NCBI GenBank assembly: GCA_964020085.1
Contig: OZ026596.1
Location: 9,958,239 to 10,022,238 of the forward strand
Source of the DNA: Micromussa lordhowensis
Taxonomy: Eukaryota; Cnidaria; Anthozoa; Scleractinia; Lobophylliidae
Length of the DNA stretch: 64,000 nt
Direction: 5' to 3'
Under the pieces are notes generated by a model. It was not told the origin of the DNA. It made no database searches and saw only the letters and a program-made list of their open reading frames with translations. The translations under genes were made by a program, and so were the position numbers. Shown here one piece after another: positions 56,801 through 64,000 of the stretch. The first letter of the stretch is position 1. Every line of letters begins with the position of its first letter.

Positions 56801-58370
56801 AATTCGAAATTAATTTGAAGTATCTAGGACAGAACAGAATTGGAATAGAAGAAGGAAGTACAGCTATGGAAAGTAAAAATTAACTTTTGATATGATGAAT
56901 TCTGAATTCTTGGCTAAGAATGTTCACAGTTATATACCTTTGATTTAGGGCTGGATTACATCTCCCAGGAGGACATCCTTCCTTACATGGTTTCTGATGC
57001 ATTTTCACGTCCAATCCATCATGAACTGTTTGATCGATTCTTGTATCCTGAACCTGGAAGAGGTACAGTGTAATTATAATTCTATGTTAAACTGTACGAA
57101 AAAATGATGATACTACAAAATGATAAATTAATGTTCATATACCTATCTCTTCCCTCTGTAGTACAATCTTTTGCCCCTCGGGAAGCTCTGCAATCTTGGC
57201 AGGAGAAGAACCACAAGTGGTTAGAATTGACAGATGTGCACAGAGAAACTACTAACAATATAAGGATTACTGTTATGCCATTCTACATGGGAGTAAAGGT
57301 TCGCTACCTCGGAGTAATGTAAAACCTTTAATGCCCCTTCACCTCTCTCTATTCTAAACTCTAACCCCAGGTTTGTCGCAAGGTTCCCCGATAAGCCTCC
57401 TCTGCCACCCTTGCTATTAGCCCCTCCCCTCTCCCAGTTATATGCCCCCTACCATGGTCCCCTTCCCTGTCATACTCAAAGTTATAAGCCCCATTAGTAA
57501 CCTTGTTGTAAACCTCGCAATGTGACTTAGTTAAAAGGTCTGCGGACTCTGTCCTGCCCTGCTCTACTTACACAGGTAGAAGCCTCTCCTTTGCGACAGT
57601 TTTGGGTCCTTGTCTTGCCCAAGTGTTGCCGTGCTTTTAATCCCTGTTGTCCAGATCTTTGACCTGTTAAGTTAAACATACTTTGTCCTTCTACGAAGTG
57701 CATGGAATATAGAACAAGTGCTTTCTTCCAAGATTGTTAGTCAGAAGTAAGGTCTTTATTAAAATGTGATTCCTAACAGGAATTTTTAATTTTCTATTTG
57801 TAGAACACCCTTCCAACACAGGACTATTGGGTATGTAGTTTTCAGTGTTCAAACAAGATCTTTAAAAATGTTCACAGCGCTAATTACTGATTTTAAAATG
57901 CTAAATGTACACTGTGTGATGCAGGGATGTTGCTAAGAACCGGCTGCCAAGGCCAGCTGGCTGGGCTTGTTAATGATCTGGCTTAGTGTTTTCTTAGTCA
58001 CATCCTTGGTAATATTATTGTTTCAGTGGCGCTACTGCATCAGAATTGAAAATCTCGGTCAGGAGACCGTGCAGCTTCGGGAGAGACATTGGAGAATATT
58101 CAGCCTGTCAGGCACGTTAGAGACTGTCAGAGGGAGGGGTGTGGCTGGACAGGTAAGAATAGGAGACGGGAGAGAAGAGGAGGGAAGGGGAAAATGCGAC
58201 TTTACATTGCTTTATTTAACAAGTAGATGTATTAGTGACTAAGAGCTACAATGGAGGGCAAAAATCCTTTGAACGGTTCTAGAAAACTTTGCTTCCACAT
58301 CCTTAACTTATGTACAAAAAGGATGTAGCATAATATACACCTCTCTAAACAGGTTGATACTGATTACCGA

Positions 58371-58406
<36 letters not shown>

Positions 58407-60484
58407 GATGAAGAAACGCTTTCAGGACAGGCTAACGTGTACAGGGCTGCACAAACTACAACATTGCTTGGGGGTAGGGGTGAAAGGGGGAGAAAGAAAG
58501 GCATATCGTGTTAATTGTCCTAAGACTTTTGTCCCCCATTGTAGACGAGACAGAGTATAAATTTATTTATTTATTTTTATTTACTGTATTTATTTTTTTG
58601 AGAGCATAATTTATGACGGAGATGAAAGTTGGACAGATAGCTTTGTGAGAGGAACAGGGGGAAGTGTGTGAATGGATGGTGGAGGGATGTGTTTGGTTTG
58701 GAGTGCTGCAGATTTTCATGGACAGGGAGAAAGAGAAGATGCTTGTACACTTGTGAATGTACTGAGGCTATATGTTCGGAACATTTTACCAGCTTTGATA
58801 GATTGTGGGGAAGATTGACAAACGCACACACCCACACATTCAGATCGACAGACAAAAATTGTAGACAGAAAGACAGATAGATAGACATTGTGCCATCTTA
58901 CTCTATTGTCCCAAACATTAATGCACCGTTTCTTGTGATTATCAGGAACCAGTTTTATCTCCACAACAACCGGCTTTTCAATACAGTAGCCATCTTTCAT
59001 TACAAGCACCCAGTGGAAATATGTGGTGAGTGAAAAGAACAACCAACAGGTAGAACGGGCTTAAGCAGGATAAGACACATATTTTGTTCTTTAGCAGCTA
59101 TTAGGTACCTTCAGATCATAGTTTGAGTACCAACTAACGCTAACGCCCATCTCCGCCTCGTTCCCAGAACCTACGCTACTGCCAGTCAGTGACAAGGAGA
59201 AGCGGGGGCTCTAAGAATAGCATTGGTTTGAAAGTTGTAAGCGTCCTCATACATACTTCATGCTGTTTAAGAAGAGAGCCCGTGCTCCCTCCCACCCCCC
59301 AAAACTCCCGGCTCTCCCTCCCTGGGAACATAGTTGCTGGGAAGGAAGTGTAGACTCGAGAGGACAGCATAAATCGAGTGCAGTGTCTTTCTTTTACAGC
59401 TGGTATAGCCGTGAAATCAAGTGTCTTGCTCAGCTGCAGTCGCTGTAGGGAGAATACCTCGTATGCATGTTAGCGCCAGACTTAACTGAGCAAATTCCCA
59501 AATCAGAGAAGGTGAAAGAATGCAAAAAGCAGATAAATGCCTCAGGCTTGAAGAGAGTTTCTCGTAAACGGGGGAGGGGGGTGGGAGGAAATTTGAGCAC
59601 ATTCAAAACATGCCCAAGGCGCATTATTTAACCTGTCAACAGGGAATTGAAGTAGTCACGACAATGGCGACGATGACATTGTGGATTAAAAATGACTGAT
59701 TTGTATTTTACCTACTAATCTCGCCATACTCTAAAGACATTTAGGTTGTTTCTCACTGTCCAAACTATCACGAAACAGAAGGTGGAACACAGCGTTAAAT
59801 TCGAAAAAGAAATTAAAAAATTAGTCGTCGTTGTTCACGTTCTCAGAATTTGGTCATTTTATGTAGTTGTACTTCTAAACCTGCTAAAACTGTTTAGCGA
59901 CGAGCCCTTTGCCGTTGCCGTTGTGGCTTTCTTGAAACCTTTTCTCCCTTTTCGGATTAGCGATTAAGAATCAGATAAAAACCTTCCCTTGTAAAATCAT
60001 ACTCAATTCCTAAGCAGGAGAAACAAAAATATTCGATTATAAAGTACGTGAAAGGTTTCCGATTCTTCCTAGCCGATTCGAAAATAGCGAGAGCTTTCAT
60101 ATACATTTTAGACTTCTAGTAACCGAAAATAGCTTCATGAACATTACACATCGAGTAGCTCTGTCTTGCTTGAACTAGGTTAACAAAATATCGACTAAAC
60201 CTGACTTTGTACCTCCGCAAAATCCGTAAACAAAACTCGTTGTCCTCTGTCTAATTTACCTCTTCCTTTAACGCACTCTTTCCCTTTAATCCGTTGTCGA
60301 GTCTCCTCGGCTGCTTTTCACTGTTGTGTTTGTTTACTTTTATTTTTTCACTGTTTTTGTTGTTTCGCACAGGGGTAAATATCGATTCGAACGATCTGAT
60401 GGTAGTACATTCGAAACACCAATTCCCCCATTTGCACTGGACAGCAGAGAGGAAGATACGCCAGATTCTTCAGGAAAGACTTAA
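53876..60484 (+). CDS. POLDIP2: Polymerase delta-interacting protein 2
   Basis: POLDIP2 is an adaptor with a YccV-like and an ApaG/F-box-A-like domain, found in mitochondria and nucleus and reported to bind DNA polymerase delta p50 and PCNA. Eleven coding exons keep phase: 53876-53934, 54009-54069, 55010-55107, 55516-55618, 55953-56019, 56949-57062, 57162-57298, 57804-57830, 58027-58152, 58946-59025 and 60373-60484, giving about 327 aa, slightly shorter than the human protein. The N-terminus MAKLRNVLCGLLQSRRYYAR looks like a mitochondrial presequence. Landmarks: LFLHRIFGYRGVILF, TYYQGLIDNRDSP (YccV-like part), EDILPYMV, WQEKNHKWLELTDVHRETT, VMPFYMG, then the ApaG-like part (WRYCIRIENL, QLRERHWRIFSLSGTLETV, RGRGVAGQEPVLS, FQYSSHLSLQAPSG, GKYRFER). 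The intron after 56019 has a GC donor. The reading frame is open upstream to 53741, so an earlier ATG is possible. Confidence 0.95.
55634..55892 (+). repeat. Duplicated 75-bp unit in POLDIP2 intron
   Basis: AGTGGTGCCATGTGCAAYYCC, a C-run and TTAAAAATAAYRC followed by GTTTGAACATTTA occur at 55634-55712 and again at 55820-55892, with a few differences. Confidence 0.7.
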
Positions 60485-60765
60485 AAAAAAAACAGAATTG
60501 TGTCTGATGTATAGATGCCTGTTTGTGCGTCGAATTTTCAACTGGAATACCATACATATGTACGTTGCAGCTACCCGAAGCATGTACTTCCACAAGCACG
60601 GAATGTGCAAGGTTTAAATGGCGGAGTGTTCTGTTCGTAGCTAGAATCTGCGACTGAATCACAAAGAGTGGACGTGGTTGGAGATTTTAGCTTGCAGAGA
60701 CTGTGAATATTGTTAGATAAGAGGCATTGAAATCCATACAATGCGAGCTAAAGGTTTACATCGAC
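60485..60765. other. POLDIP2 3' flank
   Basis: An A-run follows the stop (TTAAAAAAAAAACAG). No clear AATAAA is seen within 250 bp. No other feature. Confidence 0.4.
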
Positions 60766-61358
<593 letters not shown>

Positions 61359-61717
61359 GTGGCGTACTGTGGACGGGGTTTAATTAAGCGGCCGGGCGAA
61401 AACGTTTTAATCAGTTTATCAAAAGCTCAAGAAGTTTCCGGCGTCAATTCTCGGATTCATTTAAAGTAAACCTCGCTTACCTTTTCCTGGTTTGGCGTGA
61501 ATATGGAATTAATCCCTGGAGATTGTTTAGCTTGCAATCCAAGCTAGAGAAGAATTAGGGAAAGAAAGGTCTCAGTAATCAGTGAACACACCTATATTTT
61601 TCTTTTATTACTTTAGTAAATAAAGAGACTCGTTTTTCTCCACACTGTTTAATCATCGATTGGCATTTTGCTGGCGAATCCAAAAATAATTGTTAATATT
61701 GTATAAACTGAATGTAT

Positions 61718-61741
61718 GCTATTATTATTATTATTATTATC
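61718..61741 (+). repeat. (ATT)n microsatellite
   Basis: About seven ATT units before the tRNA-like gene. Confidence 0.7.
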
Positions 61742-61853
61742 ATACAGTAGGAACTATCTTCTAAAAGAGAGTGACTGTTTAAAGACATACACAAAACGCA
61801 TTAAACATGAATATCTTTAAAACTAGTTTTCTCTTTGTGACCAGCTCCCAGTT

Positions 61854-61926
61854 GGCTTATTAGCTCAGTTGGTAGAGCACTGCACCGGTATCGCAGAGGT
61901 CATGGGTTCGAATCCCGTTCAGGCCT
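61854..61926 (+). tRNA. tRNA-Thr(GGT)-like gene, possibly a pseudogene
   Basis: The 73-nt cloverleaf has D stem GCTC/GAGC, anticodon stem CTGCA/CGCAG with one mismatch, loop CCGGTAT (anticodon GGT), and T arm ATGGG-TTCGAAT-CCCGT. B box GGTTCGAATCC is intact and A box TAGCTCAGTTGG is good. A run of seven T follows within 10 bp and serves as a pol III terminator. Oddities: position 33 is C instead of the near-universal T, and the acceptor stem has two mismatches (GGCTTAT against TCAGGCC). It may be a pseudogene or a SINE source-like copy. Confidence 0.6.
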
Positions 61927-62637
61927 GAATTTTTTTCAGGCTTTTTGTGTATAACTGCGATGATCAATCATGTCTTTATAGTTTTCTCTTTATTGGTTCT
62001 GTTTAAATTGCAGATGGACTTTGGTTAAATGCGACCATATTACATCTCATTCACTACTACTTACTAGTTATGGTGTTTATTGTGTGCCAGTAATAGATCA
62101 TGGTTGACTGTGCTCTTTTAATCTGAGGAGTAGCTATTCTCCGTTTTGGTGATATAACACTGCGTAGGGGTAGGTAGGGGGGTGCTAAGGCAGGAGAAGG
62201 GGGCTACAGTGTAAAAGAGACAAAGTGGGAGAGGGGATGATCATCGTTCGTGTTAAAAAACTGAAATTACTGCCGTACGTTGGAATAATCACGGAACCGT
62301 TTAGAGCATAAAACGGGAAGAAAAATTGAAAATGTTATCATGAGTTTGAGCCACGCAAAAAAAGAGCTGAGATTATCTCCTCAGAGCTCTCACATGGGAG
62401 TCTTATTTTTTTACCAAAAGGCATCCAAGTTTCCATCAAAGCAAGAACGTAGTTCCTAGTTCGTTCTCTCGGATCTGCGTACGTGAATTTTATATGTAAT
62501 TTGATGTTAGAAGACTGCGCACTTCACAGCGTAGGCGAAAAAGTTCGGCAAAGGAGCACGTAATTTCTTATGCAATGAACATTCTGGTCAACTGTAAGAG
62601 TCTCCCCTCTCAACACTCTCTCGTGCTCCTAAATCCC

Positions 62638-62880
62638 TTATTCCCCCTGTTTCTGGCTCCAAATTCGCAAATCTTCAACCGCCGCCCGTTTTCCCTCTGC
62701 GGTGAGCCTGAATAGGGTACAGCGTTCATGGCTCACTCGTATATTCTCTTGTTCAAAACCTGAGATGATTAAAATGTTGTGTTTGAACTGGTTGAAAGGA
62801 ATCAACTCCTGTTTACATTCGCCTGACTGAATAATAGAATATTTGACCAACGGGGCCGCCAAAGCAAATATATTCTCATG
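62638..62880 (-). other. Orphan coding-like open frame
   Basis: The reverse-strand frame has VKYSIIQSGECKQELIPFNQ and FEQENIRVSHERCTLFRLTA, ending QKQGE before TAA at 62638. There is no ATG in the frame, so it would be an internal or last exon, or a fragment of a retrocopy. The composition looks coding (few low-complexity runs, mixed charged and hydrophobic residues). I do not recognise the family. Confidence 0.3.
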
Positions 62881-64000
62881 CGAAAATCGAGCCGGAATAT
62901 ATTTTTGCGGCTTTCAGTGGAACCTTTCCCAAAAAACTTTTATAGAAAGATTGTAGCTATAGCAACAATAGGTTTGGATATCAAAGTTTCCTGAGTGAAT
63001 TCTCTGTTTTTCTTGTATAAAGATAGTTTTCCACTTGTTGCATGACTCGTTCTTCAATTTCCAAACCTCACTGCTTGATTGTACACCATTATGTATTTCT
63101 GGGCTAAAGGATTATTCATACGTCATTTTTTAAAAAATATATTTTTATCGTGAGCTCTAGAAAAGAGAGATTATTCTGCCTGGTTAGGTATTGTTTCTAT
63201 CTTAATTATGTTCAAAAGTATCATATCAGCAAGGGTTGGTTATAAGGTCTATTATAGCCGGAATATTCAGTGAAAACGTATTTTCGTGTTCTTCGGCGTC
63301 AGCATGATGTGTGACTTGATATTATTTATCTTTCTTTTTGCAAAACATAAGTGTTTGTGGCTCCGTATTCCGTTTTCCTACATTTTTCACTGTCTATCTT
63401 CTCTCTTTGTTTTCCTTTAATTTGGTACCAGTAAACACATGCGAAATTTATAAATATATAAATTTTTGGCTCAGTTGGATAGTTTGGAATTGAAAACAGC
63501 GAGAGATCTGCAAAATTTTACTTCTGACGTTCAAATTAATAAACACTATCGCACAAATACAGTATCAATGCTTCTGAACGGACAGTAATTGCTTGGAAAC
63601 AGGTGTAAAGGAAGTAATTTGAGGAAAAGGGCACTTACTCAAATTAAGAACCACTTTTAGCTTGTTACAGACCCGAGTTGCTCACTAAAAGGGTACTCAA
63701 CAGATACATGGTCATCGTTTTTGCGAAATTTACTCTCTTATGGTGTGACTTTTGAGGTATGTTCCCATGCTAGTTTTATCAAGTCAGTGTTCGTGAAGTA
63801 ACGTCTAATAAAATATTGCACTCGAACTTTCTTAGACGTAAATCGTGGCCGGCTCTGTGTGGGAGGGCGCTTTAAAATTCTTCACTGAGCTCTCTGTCTC
63901 CTTGGTAAACGGTTTGCGAGTGGAAAATTTATGTAGCACCTTTAAAATTACATAATGAAGGGGGCATTTGGAAACGCGTCGGATTACTGAATCATTTCTT
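62881..64000. other. Intergenic to window end, no feature
   Basis: AT-rich, with no open frames of note, no repeats recognised and no splice-supported exons. Confidence 0.5.

Overview
The window is nuclear DNA from an animal, most likely an anthozoan cnidarian (coral or sea anemone). Genes are split into many small exons with GT-AG introns and the DNA is AT-rich. Introns and spacers are packed with Penelope-like, DIRS-like, SINE and foldback/MITE elements of the kind usual in cnidarian genomes. Conserved metazoan genes are present (MED19, a septin, POLDIP2), together with an intronless class A GPCR of a type expanded in cnidarians. There are no bacterial operons, CRISPR arrays or phage genes. 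The species call is inference.

Layout. 1-1100: decayed 3' part of a Penelope-like element (PLE). 1102-4439: first copy of an unidentified 3.3-3.8 kb repeat; the second copy is 16490-20246. 6110-7905: decayed DIRS-type retroelement. 8914-15747 (+): unrecognised gene with a coiled coil, a SAM-like segment and tandemly duplicated phase-1 exons encoding proline-rich repeats; its introns hold several foldbacks and a SINE. 22382-27780 (-): MED19, eight coding exons. 28201-38205 or 40345 (+): septin of the SEPT2 type, divergent from MED19 across a spacer of about 0.4 kb. Its introns carry a short PLE copy (29731-30478) and a cluster of foldback elements. 43066-47331 (+) and 47371-47921 (+): one or two unrecognised genes. 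50449-51378 (+): single-exon GPCR. 53876-60484 (+): POLDIP2, eleven coding exons including one GC-AG intron. 61854-61926: tRNA-Thr-like gene. 60485-64000 is otherwise repeats and unassigned sequence.

The genes do not form a pathway: transcription (MED19), cytoskeleton (septin), mitochondrial/DNA-metabolism adaptor (POLDIP2), cell-surface signalling (GPCR) and lineage-restricted proteins lie side by side. The only regulatory link visible is the head-to-head MED19/septin arrangement, which suggests a shared promoter.

The most unusual material is in the mobile fraction. Hammerhead-ribozyme-like folds occur in both PLE copies, in a palindrome at 53 kb and in a fragment at 41.1 kb. Two insertions (29.7 kb and 16.4 kb) begin with an inverted stub of their own sequence, a known PLE signature. 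All exon junctions were read by eye from splice signals, reading phase and remembered family sequence, and need transcript confirmation.
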